Of a stretch of DNA of 64,000 nucleotides, positions 1 through 10,111 are shown in pieces (position 1 is the first letter of the stretch; each line of letters begins with the position of its first letter). Source of the DNA: Salvia splendens (Eukaryota; Streptophyta; Magnoliopsida; Lamiales; Lamiaceae); contig NW_024599272.1 in assembly GCF_004379255.2 (NCBI RefSeq), positions 1 through 64,000 of the forward strand, read 5' to 3'. The notes below the pieces were generated by a model. That model was not told the origin of the DNA. It was given only the letters and a program-made list of their open reading frames with translations, and did no database searches. The position numbers and the translations under genes were made by a program.

Positions 1-902
1 TGCTTGAAACCCGATACAAGTGGATCGCGCTACGGCCAACAAGTTCGAGACTCTCGTTTGCTCGCATTTTCATTGAAATGACATTACGACGCCACCTCCC
101 GAGGAGTTCATTCTAGATATTTGTGCCGTGAGACGGTGCTAAAAGTGAAATGGACAAGATCCCGCATATTGCATGGAATGTAGGCATGTTGGACATAAAC
201 GTGAGGTGTGTTATGCGGCGGGTAACGTTGAACCCCCCCGAAGAGGAACTACAATAATGTAACGCCGAGACAGCCACACCATGAGAGTCAAGGGGAAAGG
301 ACAAAACGAACAACCAAAGTAAATGGCTAGCTCTAAAGAATGGAAACATCAAAAGAAAAACAAAGGGCTGAAAGGGCTGCCAAAAGCCGATCCTCGGCCA
401 TTGGTCCCGAGCCGAGGAGTGGTCAGCCCGACATCATGGGCGAAAATGCATGGAATTCTGACGCGGCTCCGGTGGCAAGTGTCCATGAAAGGGGCGAGAG
501 CTCCTGTGGCCGAGATACCTTCGACAAAACCGTCGGAGTGGTGGCTAGTTCTACCCATCATGGAGGTGAATCCATGGGGCTATGAATGGGTACACGCCCT
601 CCCGACGAGGAGCGTTTTCTAGTTGAGGGGGAACACGGGAGCGGCACAGGGCCGAGGGTCCCAAGCAGCCCGAAATGTCCTAAGCTCCAACCAATACTTT
701 CCCTCATGGAGAAGAAGATTTCCTAGAAGATGATGATGACGTGGAGGGGGATGGAGATAAAGAGGAGCCCCGAACCATCCTTTATGCCGGTGGGGATGAT
801 CCCATGATCATGCATGAGGAGGGATACATTGGAGAGGAACGCTTCAAATGGTGGAATATCAGGGGGACCTCGCACGGTCACCGGTAAGACTCTCCCCATA
901 AT
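1..902 (+). pseudogene. LINE A ORF1, C-terminal part (frameshifted copy)
   Basis: It corresponds to about the last 300 residues of the ORF1 that is open at 46258-48954. Recognisable pieces are the RLSFAR-like end of the DUF4283 region and the CCHC knuckle (coding region around 160-220). The SSNQYFSLM-like tail motif lies near 690. Single-base losses and gains relative to copy 2 break the frame repeatedly, for instance near 77, 195 and 230. These could be real mutations or unpolished sequence. ORF1 of this family is an RNA-binding protein that packages the LINE transcript. Confidence 0.85.
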
Positions 903-903
903 C

Positions 904-2033
904 ATGTCTGTCAACTTTTTGTTTTGGAACGTTAGGGGAGTTGCTAACCGCGCCTACCCAAAATGTTCTTAAAAGACTAATTAAGACTCATAATATTCAC
1001 TTTCTTGCAATAATGGAGCCGCTCACAAGCCCCAACGCGGAGAAGTTCTCAAAGGCTTTGGGGCTGGTTTTCCAAGGATCGAATAGAAATGGGAAGATTT
1101 GGGTGTTTGTTGAGGAAGGGGCCAGCTTCCTGGTCGAGAGAGACACGGATCCGGCCCTATCCGGCCGCTTTGGATCCCCCCGCCTAGCTAGTCACTTGTG
1201 TGTCTCGGCGGTGTATGCAAAATGTACAAGAACCGAACGGATTCATTTATGGGATGAATTGAGGAGTGCTCCATACTTTGGGAGGGCTCACCATGGTTGA
1301 TCGGTGGGGACTTCAACACCATTCTCCATCCACGAGACAGAGTAGGGAGTGAAACAAACCGCCAAGCTGAAATGGTGGACTTTGCGGAGGCTATTGAGGA
1401 TTGCAGGATACTAGACCCGGGCTATGATGGGTCGGAGTTCACATGGGCCAAGAATGGTCTCTTCGAAAGATTGGATAGAATTCTTGTGAATGAACGTTGG
1501 GCACAAATTTTGGAAACTACTCGGGTGACGAACCTGCCCCGGATTGCCTCGGACCATGGGCCTGTGTTGGTAAGATGCAAAGGGACAGATCATAACAGCG
1601 GGGGTAGGCCGTTCAGGTTCCAAAACATGTGGGTTAGACACGAGGGATTCATGGATCTCGTTCGGGGAGATTGGATGCAACCGACGGAATCCGGAGGCCT
1701 ACTCAATTTCCAAATCAAACTTGCACAGCTTAAGAGAACCCTAAAGGTATGGAACAAGGAGACCTTTGGGAACATCCATCTAAACCTCAGGGATATGGAA
1801 GTGAAAATCGCAACGGCCCAAAGCAATTTCGAGGAAAGGCCAACCCCGAAGAACAGGACAGAGATCAATAGATGCATCGCCGAGTACATTCGACTGCTCA
1901 AAATGGAGGAGGACTTCTGGCGCCAAAAGGCTACTCTAAGATGGCTAGGGGAGGGCGACAAGAACACGAAATTCTACCAAAGTTGGGTGAAACAAAAGAG
2001 GATCCGCACGCGCATCCACAAGATCAATGTGGG
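904..2033 (+). pseudogene. LINE A ORF2, endonuclease part only (broken)
   Basis: It starts at the ATG used by the intact copy at 48957. The apurinic-like endonuclease is recognisable from FWNVRG, the IMEPL motif, AVYAKC, GGDFNT and SDHGP. One-base indels near 945 and 1265 break the frame, while 1297-2033 reads openly. The frame runs past 2033 into antisense sequence of LINE I and ends at 2253, which is a chance fusion. No RT is present. Confidence 0.88.
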
Positions 2034-2912
2034 GGGAGTGATCTCTTTTTGGTATTCAAGGAGGAGCGGGGTTTCCATCGACCGGAAGGCGGTTTCCGAC
2101 GGTGGGCCGGCGAGGAGGGGTTGTGCCGCCGCGGAATCAAGGATTTCCGCCGCCTCCAAAGAGAGTACTTGCAAGATATCATTCCTTTTTGGCTTCATTT
2201 GCTGCATTGGGAGGGGGTGGCACGAGTCTTCACATGGTTTCTCTTGTTGGTAAGGGACAAAGGCGCTTTCGGAAAGGTATTTTGGTTCTATGCACATTTC
2301 GGGTAAGTTGACTAACCCACTCTCCAAGGTACTTTTTGGAGCACATGGTTCAGCCCCACCCTCTTGGGATACGCAAGTGAGCATGGCGTCACCTTCCCCA
2401 ACGGTCGTCTCATACACGGCGGGACCTTGGTCGGAGGGGGGGTCCGGTGCACCTGCCGGCAAGATCGCAAGGGCCACAGGCTCCATGTGGTCTCCTTCCG
2501 GAGGAGTGTGGGCAAAATGGTGGTTTTCCGGCCCTTTTGCATCCAAGCCGTCATTGGGACAAGATGGGAACGAGAGTGACTTACAACTTGGATTGTCATG
2601 GTCGGAGCTCATATCGGCGGCCTCAATGACGGGGCTATCATCCGATCCGAAGGTGAGTTTCTTCCGAAGTTGCTTGTCCTCCGGGAGTGGTGAAGGCACG
2701 AACCTTTTCCGACCATGACCTTTGGTGGGGGGAGCCGGTGTACTCTTTCTCGCGCTAACCCGGCTCTTCTTACTCTTCATTTTCAGATCTTTGGCCGAAA
2801 GCTTCGGGTTTGAGGCATCATTCGAGTGGAAGACCATGAACTGGTCCGGGATAGTACTTGCCGTGTCGGGATCCGGCGGGGCCGGGAGGGGGCTCGAGGT
2901 AGGATCCGGCAT
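2034..2912 (-). pseudogene. LINE I ORF1, N-terminal part
   Basis: It opens at the ATG at 2912 with a Pro-rich start like LINE B ORF1 (MPDPTSS). It keeps the conserved basic block RKSTPAPPTKG followed by GRKRFVPSP and EDKQLRKK, then the LPEM/LSES motif region. About 290 residues are present. The DUF4283 and CCHC parts were lost at the junction near 2034. The frame runs into LINE A antisense sequence and stops by chance at 1974. Confidence 0.82.
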
Positions 2913-3064
2913 GGCCGGCCGAGAGGAGGACACGGATGACTGGTCTCGCGAGAGATAGGGATGACGCACCGGGGTGGAGGTTGACAACGAGAGGTGTTGG
3001 GAGACGGCGGGTGAAGGAATCCCTTGGGTGGGGAGGGCCGGATTATCAAACGGAGGTGAGATTG

Positions 3065-3094
3065 CTAGAGAGAAGGAGGAGCATCTCTCTCTAG
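3065..3094 (-). promoter_or_regulatory. 5' leader stem-loop, LINE I copy 1
   Basis: Inverted repeat CTAGAGAGA / TCTCTCTAG (9 bp, 12-nt loop) at the element's 5' terminus. The same hairpin occurs in LINEs A and B. Confidence 0.75.
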
Positions 3095-3096
3095 AG

Positions 3097-4365
3097 TCTT
3101 TCTTTTCCTATGAGTATTCTTACTCTGGCAAAGGCTAACTCCAGGACACATGAGATCATAAGCTAAGCAATCACAAGAGAGATGAAATTAATTAAAGATC
3201 AAGTACTCAGCAAAGACATAGTGGTGGAAAAGATATGATTAGAGAACAACCAAGCAGGTTTTTTCACAGAAAATGCCTTTGTGGCAACATGTTTCACTCA
3301 TGATGTGAAATGAATGGTAATTTGATATATCTAGCTCCAATACTGCTTTGTGTATAAGTGACAGAGTTTTTGGCAGTGGGTATACTCGAAAACATGTTTT
3401 GAGTATAAGTGGGAGATTGTTAGGTTTAGTATACTGAAAAGCATATTTCGAGCAAGTTCGCGCAAGTTCGAGCGAATAGAATCTTGCTTGTATACGGAAA
3501 AACTCTACAATCCACTTTTAACCCGATCAGTATTATTCGAGCAGTTTGCACGAATGAGAATCAGTATATTATTACATTGTGTTTACTTGTGCGTTTATAA
3601 GATGTTTTATAAACATTTAAATGCATAAGAAGTAACAAAGCCTAAGTCTTTGCTTAGTAGACTGGTTGTGGGAGTCGTCCACTTTAAGGTAACTACAGTC
3701 GGTTATATGCAATGCTTGCAAAAGAAAAGAAGAATTTCAACAACCTAGATAGGCTTTGGCTACCTATCGCGAAAGGTTGCATGTCAGTCCGATATTTCTA
3801 AGCCTTATTGAAATAAGATCACGTTGGTGTGGTATAGTACTAAAGGGATCTAACAGCAAAACGTGTCTTTATGCTATCTACTGAAAGACTAGGTCTTGAT
3901 AAAATACTATTTCTTAATCTACATACGTTAGCATTGAGCATACACGATATTGATTATGCACTACTTTGACTTATCAAAAGGTACGGTTTTTCGCAACCCA
4001 ATAATCCTGATATATTGGGTAGTGGTGATTAATATCTAGCGGTGCTAGGATTGCTATTATGTTGAATCGTGCGCGAGGTGAGTCTCGTTTGTTAATGAGC
4101 TTGAACAAGGTTTTTATTATTCGGAAACTAGCCAGTTGGAATTAATTATTCCATAAATAATATATAAGTGTTTCTTGCTAAGTCCACTCTTGGAATTAAT
4201 AAGATGTTAATTAATTAAGTCCATAGCAGACTTTAAATTTAATTAATGGATATTTATATCTTAAGCGCGGGAAATAAATAATAAATAAAAGGAAACCTGG
4301 ATTATTTATAATTTCGGATTTGGAAGGCAGGTCAATATTACTTCTATAGTGGCTGCTCGTAATAT
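3097..4365 (+). mobile_element. Ty1/copia-type 3' end and partial LTR, copy 1
   Basis: 3097-3417 is AT-rich 3' internal sequence ending in a polypurine tract (AAGTGGGAGA). The LTR begins at 3418 with TGTTAGG. It can be followed for about 950 bp and matches the minus-strand LTR whose edge is at 25434, including the stretches around GTGCGCGAGGTGAGTCTCG and CTAGCGGTGCTAGGAT. It stops at about 4365 where LINE C begins, with TAATATT shared by both sides. No coding sequence survives. The same sequence in copy 2 (51148-51911 and 59834-60345) is interrupted by LINE J. Confidence 0.75.
3835..3851. repeat. Empty target site of LINE J
   Basis: TAGTACTAAAGGGATCT occurs once here. In copy 2 the same 17 bases occur on both sides of LINE J (51895-51911 and 59817-59833). 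This is the pre-insertion allele or paralogue. Confidence 0.93.
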
Positions 4366-5009
4366 TCAAATTATGGTGGCGATTCCGGGAGCAAAACTCC
4401 CTTTGGGCAAAGTACATGAAGGCTAAATACTGCAACAAGCCCCCCCCTTGCGGCGTCACCATCGGGGAGGAACAACCCGACGTGGAAGAGGCTTTTGAAA
4501 GTGCGAAGTCAAGCAAACCCACACATTAGATGGGTGGTTGGACAGGGAGAAATATATTTTTGGGATGACATTTGGCTCGGCAATTCCGTCCTAAGGGAAA
4601 TCAGTTTTGATGATAGGGGCGCACCCTTAACCATGGTCTCGGACCTCATCAGGGAAGGGGCATGGGATGAGCCCAAACTTCAGCATCTCTAGGACCAGGC
4701 CGGACTCCCGCAACAGGCTATCTCACAATCCTTGACACACCAATCGTCTCGGGGAGCCGGACATCTCGAGATGAACCCTTTTCCTGGCTCAGAGAATTTT
4801 TGTTGGCCACGACATGGGAGACTATACGGTCACAAAGACCGATTATGCAGGGGCTGGGTGATATTTGGAAGGTCGGCCTCATCAATTCTATTGCAGTCTT
4901 CAACTGTCGCCTACTGTCGAACGAATCCCGGTCGATACCAAGCTCCAATGGAGGAAAATTAAGATGGCATCAAAATGCCAATGCTGCCCCCACAGACCTA
5001 ACACCGAAT

Positions 5010-5026
5010 CGCTCTAACACTTATTC
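5010..5026. repeat. Empty target site of the tail-only insertion
   Basis: CGCTCTAACACTTATTC is single here. In copy 2 it is duplicated around 23 T residues (60981-60997 and 61021-61037). Confidence 0.92.
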
Positions 5027-5684
5027 ATCCAAGGTTGGGGAGCATCTAGTGTGTGGAGAGAATTTGACGGCCCCACCCCTCCGAATAAACGACACAATCC
5101 CGGACATGATCGAAGTGTGGTCACGGAGGATCCAACAACAAGACAAGAAACACCTTTGCCAGAGTCACGCCATACCAAATATTGTGGTTCATTTGGGCAG
5201 AGCGAAATAGGAGCCGACATGAGCAAGTTCAATTCACAACCCTTCAATGTGGTGTGGCAAGTTCAAATGTTCATCCACAACAGCATGGCCAATGGAAAAA
5301 TCAAGCCAAAGCATTGGAAGGGGGTGAAGATCAGAATGAGTATTCCGAACCAAACCGAGACAAGGAGACCGAGACCGCTAGTCATGCTGGTCAAGTGGCA
5401 CCCCCCCGGAACGGCCGTGAATCAAACTCAATACGCACGGGGCGTACATGGTGGTAACAGATAAGGCAGGAGGGGGGTGTCGTCCGTGACTACTCCGGAA
5501 GGATGCTCGCAGCTTTCGCAATCCCCCTCGACACTTACTCGGCCTTGGAAGCCGAGCTCATGGCCTTGTGTTCATGGACTGACCTTGGCCAAGGAATTTA
5601 AACAGGCCATCTGGATTGAGTCGGATGCTGAACAAGCTATTAAGTTACTCAATGGTACAAACTGGGGCCCGACACACATTCGCC

Positions 5685-5699
5685 GAGCCATGGCACGCT
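5685..5699. repeat. Target-site duplication of LINE B, left copy
   Basis: GAGCCATGGCACGCT at 5685-5699 is repeated at 13022-13036. Joining the two flanks restores the LINE C RNase H reading region, which proves LINE B inserted into LINE C. Confidence 0.95.
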
Positions 5700-5726
5700 C
5701 TTTTTTTTTTTTTTTTTTTAATCAAA

Positions 5727-5739
5727 CACCTTCACGGTG
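5727..5739 (-). promoter_or_regulatory. 3' terminal stem-loop, LINE B
   Basis: CACC-GTGAA-GGTG just upstream of the poly(A), as read on the element strand. This is the likely RT docking site for target-primed reverse transcription (inferred). Confidence 0.6.
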
Positions 5740-5942
5740 GAGGGTTCGTGGGTCCCTCATCCCTATATTTCAAAAGTGGTTGAATACAAAACGTGGCCAC
5801 ACCCGAAAGTGGTGTGCCTACACGAAAATTAGGAGTAGTATGCGGTCCGGTTCCACAAGCCCGGACCACATCATACTCCCTTTCAAAAGGTAAAATACAA
5901 TCAACAAAGAAAGACTATATCCCTTTCCACCAAAACTCGAGC

Positions 5943-8900
5943 CTATTCTTCCTCTTCATTATGGACCCGAATGTTCGGGATACCCATTGCATCCATCCTA
6001 ATCATCGCTGTGAGGTGCCTTGGTGCCGTGAGAGCATTCATACGCCAGTAGTCATTTCTTTCTAATCCCATTTTGGCGAGGGAGATCTCCTGCTCTATTC
6101 CCTTCCCGGTGGATGAAGGTGATACGGGTGTCTTGTTGGCCGCTTGAGGATTGCTAGTCGTGCCATCACCCGACTAATATGGGCCGGTCCCCAGTGCGTG
6201 CCATTTAGGAGCTTAACCCGCTTGTTGTGCATCCGACTCAACCCAAATAGGCCTTCTGAATTCTGCGGCGAGCGTCAACCCGAATTGGATGGCCAGAAGC
6301 TCCGCTTCGAGGGCTGAGTGAGCCTCGAGTGGGGAGGTAAAGGCTGCAAGCATGTTGCCCTCGTGGTCACGAACAAGACCTCCCCCCCCCCGGCTTTATC
6401 CGTTGCCTCCATGTATGCTCCGTCAGTGTTGAGTTTGATCCACGGTTCATCCGGCGGGTTCCATTTGACCACCATCGCGAGGGGCCTGGTCCTTCGTGGC
6501 TCGGCCTGACTCGGGACGTTGATCTTGAGGCGGACTCCTTTCCAATGCTTCGGTTTGTAGGATCCATTGGCCAAGCTATTTCTAAGGAACATTTGCACTT
6601 GCCATACCACATTGAAAGGCTTAAATTGCACCGATTGATGACGACTCCTGTTTCGCTCAGCCCAAATGAACCAAAGAATAAGGTACGGCATCGCCCGGCT
6701 GAGGTGTTTCTTACCGGGTTGTTGGACTCTCCGTGCCCAAATTTCGAGCCTCTCTGGGATGGTGTCATTAATCCGGAGGGGTGGTGAAGATCCCTCGAAC
6801 CAGGAGTCAAACTCCCTCCACACACCGCGAGCGCCAGCCCCTTGAATGAAGAGATGTTGCAGTGATTCGATGCCCGGTCTATGTGGGCAGCATTGGCATT
6901 TAGAGGCCATTTCCATTCTTCTCCACTGTAGCTTCGTATCCACCGGTATTCGGTTGGATAGGAGTCTCCAAATGAAGATAGCAATAGAAGACGTGAGGCC
7001 CTGCTTTCCATAAGTCATCAAGGCCTTGGATGATAGGTCTTTGAGTTCGGATGGTCTCCCAAGTTGATGCTAGTGAGAACTCCCCATTGTGTGAAAGCCT
7101 CCATCTCGGCACATCCGGCCCCTCCGGGATGATTGGCGTGTCAAGGATCTTCCGGACGATGTGTTGTGTAAGGCCGGCTTGCGCTTGTAGAATCCGCAGC
7201 TTGGCTTCATTCCAAGATCCATTGATAATGTAATCAGCAACATGGACAAGAGGGCCTCCCCTATCATCAAGACAAAGTTCCCTCAAAGGAACCTCTCCTA
7301 GCCATAGGTCATCCCAAAATGATATCTTACCTTCTCGCACCACCCAACGAATGTACGGTTGCGCCTGTGCCCGAGCCTTCAAAAGCCTCTTCCAAGTAGG
7401 GCTACACCTCCCCGAGGCTCTAGCTGTGAGTGGGGACGCCTTAAGGCAATATTTAGTCATCATGTACGTAGCCCAAAGGGAGTTTTGTTCCCGGAATCTC
7501 CACCATAATTTAATATTAAAGGCACGTAAGACCTCCTTGATCTTCCGAATGCCCAAGCCCCCTTCGGCCGTGGGTAGGCAAACCTGATCCCATCCTATCC
7601 AGTGCGTCCTTTTCTTCTCATTACTCGACCCCCAAAAGAAGCGAGCCACTTGTTGATCTAATTGCTTGAGGGCTCCGCCGGTTGGCTCGATCGCTTGAAA
7701 AATATGTAAGGGAATCGCCTCAAGTGTGCTTTTTATCAAGGTTAGTCTCCCCCCAAAGGAAAGGTGTCGGTGAGCCCATCCAGATATCCTAGCCGAGATT
7801 TTCTCTCGAAGAAACATGAACATATCCGTGCGCTTCACCCCCCGGTAAATAGGGACACCAAGGTAAAGGAAGGGGAACGTACCTCGTGAGAAACCTCCTT
7901 CACTTTGAATTATGTTTGACCAGCCTTCATGCGCCTTGGAGATGTAGAAATTGCTCTTGCCGAGGTTGATTTGTTGTCCGGACACCTCGGCATAATGCTC
8001 AAGACATGCACGTAGCCTCCGGAGGGGGTTTACGGCCGCTTGCGTGAAGATGATGATGTCGTCCGCATAGGCGAGCTGGCTGATCTCCATGCTGCCTCGG
8101 GTTGCTTTGTATGTCATCTCTTTGTCTCCGAGGATAAGTTTATCGAGTGATCTCGAGAGATAGTCCGCAGCAAGGACGAAGAGGGCGGGGGAAATGGGGG
8201 TCCCCTTGTCTAAGGCCACGAGTGGATTTGAAAAAGCCCGTCGGGGCCCCGTTGATAAGGATCGAGAACCAGCATGTCCCGATGCACCTTTCTATGAGCG
8301 CCACCCAAGGTTCGGGGAAGCCCATTTGCTTGAGGACTTTTAGGAGGAACGGCCATTGAACCCTATCATAGGCCTTAGCCATGTCAATCTTGATAGCAAC
8401 ATTAGGGGCTGGTGTACTTCTATGGAGCTCATGGAACATCTCCTGTGCAAGGAGTACATTGTCATTGAGGAGCCTCCCTTTGACAAACCCGCTTTGATTC
8501 GGTGCAACAACACTTGGAAGGAATGGGGCAAGGCGCCTCGTGAGGACTTTAGTAATCACCTTGTTGATCACGTTACACAAGCTAATGGGCCTATAGTCTC
8601 CCCAAGTCTCGGGTAAAGGCTTCTTGGGGATGAGTACGATACTCGTGGCCGTGAAGCTGCGGGGGAGGAAAGCCCCACCAAAAATTGCCTAACCGCTTCC
8701 ACCACGTCTGGCCCCACAATGCCCCAACAAGCTTGGAAGAACAATGCCGAGAAGCCATCCGGGCCGGGCGCGCTATTGGCCGAGATATCGAAGACAGCTC
8801 GTTTCACCTCATCCGCATCCGGGGGTTTGGGGAGGCCCGCCAACTGCTCCGAGGGAGGGAGTGGATGTAAGAGGCTGAGGTCCGGATCCACAAGCTCCGG

Positions 8901-10109
8901 GTAGCTTGGGGCTAGGAGGTTTTGAAAGAACTCAACCGCCGATTCTTTGATGGCCGTGTCATCCGTAAGTTCACGCCCATTAGCGTTAATCTTGTGGATA
9001 CGTAGCCGAATCCTCTTCTGCTTCACCCAACTTTGGTAAAATCTAGTGTTTTTATCCCCTTCTTCCAACCAACGGAGGGCCGCCTTCTGACGCCAAAAAT
9101 CTTCCTCCATCTTAAGGAGAAGGATGTACTCAGCAATTTGTTTGTTGACCCCTGTTCTATTCCGGGCCGAGGGGTCACCTTCAAACTCCGATTGAGCCAG
9201 CGCAATGTTCTCTTCACAAGTTTTGAGGCTGGCGTGAATATTCCCAAAAACCTCCTTGTTCCATCTTTTAAACGTTTGTTTGATCCTAGCCAGCTTGATC
9301 TTCAAATTGAGGAGGCCCACAGCCTCCGTGGGAGCCATCCAATCTTCTTGCACCAACTCACCAAAACCCTCATGCCGGACCCACATGTTTTGGAACCGGA
9401 AGGCTCTACCACCCCCGTGGGCATTAGGTAGCCTGCATCTGACGAGGAGAGGCCCGTGGTCCGAAGCAATACGGGGTAGGTTAGTGACTCTTATTGCATC
9501 AAACAATTGGGGCGTCATCTCACTAATCAACACCCTATCCAGCCTTTCCATGAGGCCGTTCTTTGCCCAGGTGAATTCAGCCCCATCATAGCCTGGGTCC
9601 ATTAGTCTGCAATCCTCAATGGCCTCTGCGAAATCCACCATTTCGGCCTGACGATTTGTGTCGCTTCTCGTCCTATCTCGAGTGGAGAGGATTGTGTTGA
9701 AGTCCCCTCCAATGAACCACGGTATTCCCTCCGAAACTTGGGCAATATCTCTCATCTTTTCCCAAAGGGCATGCCGCTCTCCTCTCGTGCATTTAGCATA
9801 CACGGCCGAGATCATAATAGGGGTTGAGATCCGGGGACAAGTGAGCCTCCCATGTAGCAGTTGGTCCGTGTCATCCATCACAACAAAATCCATCCCTTCC
9901 TCCACAAAAATCCAAATTTTCCCATTGGTGTTCGTCCCCTTGTAGGACAGCCCCAACACTTTCGAGAATTTGTCCGGATTAGGGGAGGTAAGCGGCTCCA
10001 TTATTGCAAGAAAACAAATATTATGAGATTTAATTAGTCTTTTTAGGACGTTTTGGGTTGACGCATTCGCGATTCCCCTAACGTTCCAAAATAGAAAATT
10101 TAACGACAT
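5943..10109 (-). pseudogene. LINE B ORF2 (EN-RT-RNase H), frameshifted
   Basis: ATG at 10109, stop TAG at 5945-5943, full family length of about 1,385 codons. Endonuclease motifs (WNVRG, IMEPL, GGDFNT, SDHGP) read openly from 10109 to about 8660. The RT with AYADDIIIF, the zf-RVT and the RNase H (NTDGAY, EAELLA, ESDAQQA, HREGNRA) follow in other frames. Frame changes lie near 8660, 8205, 7010, 6370, 6235 and 6135. The last four are absent from copy 2 (61958-64000), where the frame is open. They may therefore be sequence errors or mutations after duplication. The first two cannot be compared because copy 2 leaves the window. Confidence 0.9.
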
Positions 10110-10111
10110 GA

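Larger units (their letters stand above)
1..2033 (+). mobile_element. LINE A copy 1, fragment cut by window start
   Basis: This is an L1-type non-LTR retrotransposon fragment holding the end of ORF1 and the endonuclease half of ORF2. It matches 48029-50090 almost base for base. It stops abruptly inside ORF2 near 2033, just after the coding region for the motif FYQSWVKQKR, where an oppositely oriented LINE begins. The RT, RNase H, 3' UTR and poly(A) are missing, so this copy is dead. Confidence 0.92.
2034..3096 (-). mobile_element. LINE I copy 1, 5' part only
   Basis: Read on the minus strand, this is a LINE 5' leader beginning near 3096 followed by the first part of ORF1. It stops inside ORF1 at about 2034, where LINE A sequence of opposite polarity begins. 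The leader has the stem-loop seen in the other LINEs (arms 3086-3094 and 3065-3073). The ORF1 start resembles LINE B more than LINE A, so this is a different subfamily from its partner. Confidence 0.85.
4366..5699 (+). mobile_element. LINE C, 5'-truncated, first segment
   Basis: This LINE fragment starts deep in ORF2 (WWRFREQNSLW motif) directly against copia LTR sequence, as expected for a 5'-truncated insertion. It is interrupted at 5699 by LINE B and resumes at 13037, ending with poly(A) at 13504-13518. No target-site duplication is visible: the left flank is copia LTR and the right flank is copia coding sequence of opposite polarity, so the site was rearranged. The matching segment in copy 2 is 60346-61707. 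Confidence 0.85.
4370..5699 (+). pseudogene. LINE C ORF2 C-terminal region, decayed
   Basis: It carries the ORF2 region after the RT: the GEIYFWDDIWLG motif (4540-4590), the zf-RVT part with CQCC near 4980, and WFIWAERNRSR-like sequence near 5190. The beginning of RNase H (EAELMAL, ESDAEQA) lies at 5540-5640. Stop codons (TAG at 4690) and several frameshifts interrupt it. A few defects are shared with copy 2 and so predate the duplication; others are private to this copy. Confidence 0.85.
1..7991. repeat. Segmental direct repeat, copy 1
   Basis: This stretch matches 48029-64000 in the same orientation and the same element order (LINE A, LINE I, copia LTR, LINE C, LINE B). Copy 2 is longer only because of LINE J (51912-59816) and a short poly(T) insert (60998-61020). 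Both copies run off the window, copy 2 on the right and copy 1 on the left, so the true repeat unit may be larger. Copy 1 carries many one-base gains and losses relative to copy 2, for example in the 1-900 and 3500-3850 stretches. Confidence 0.93.
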
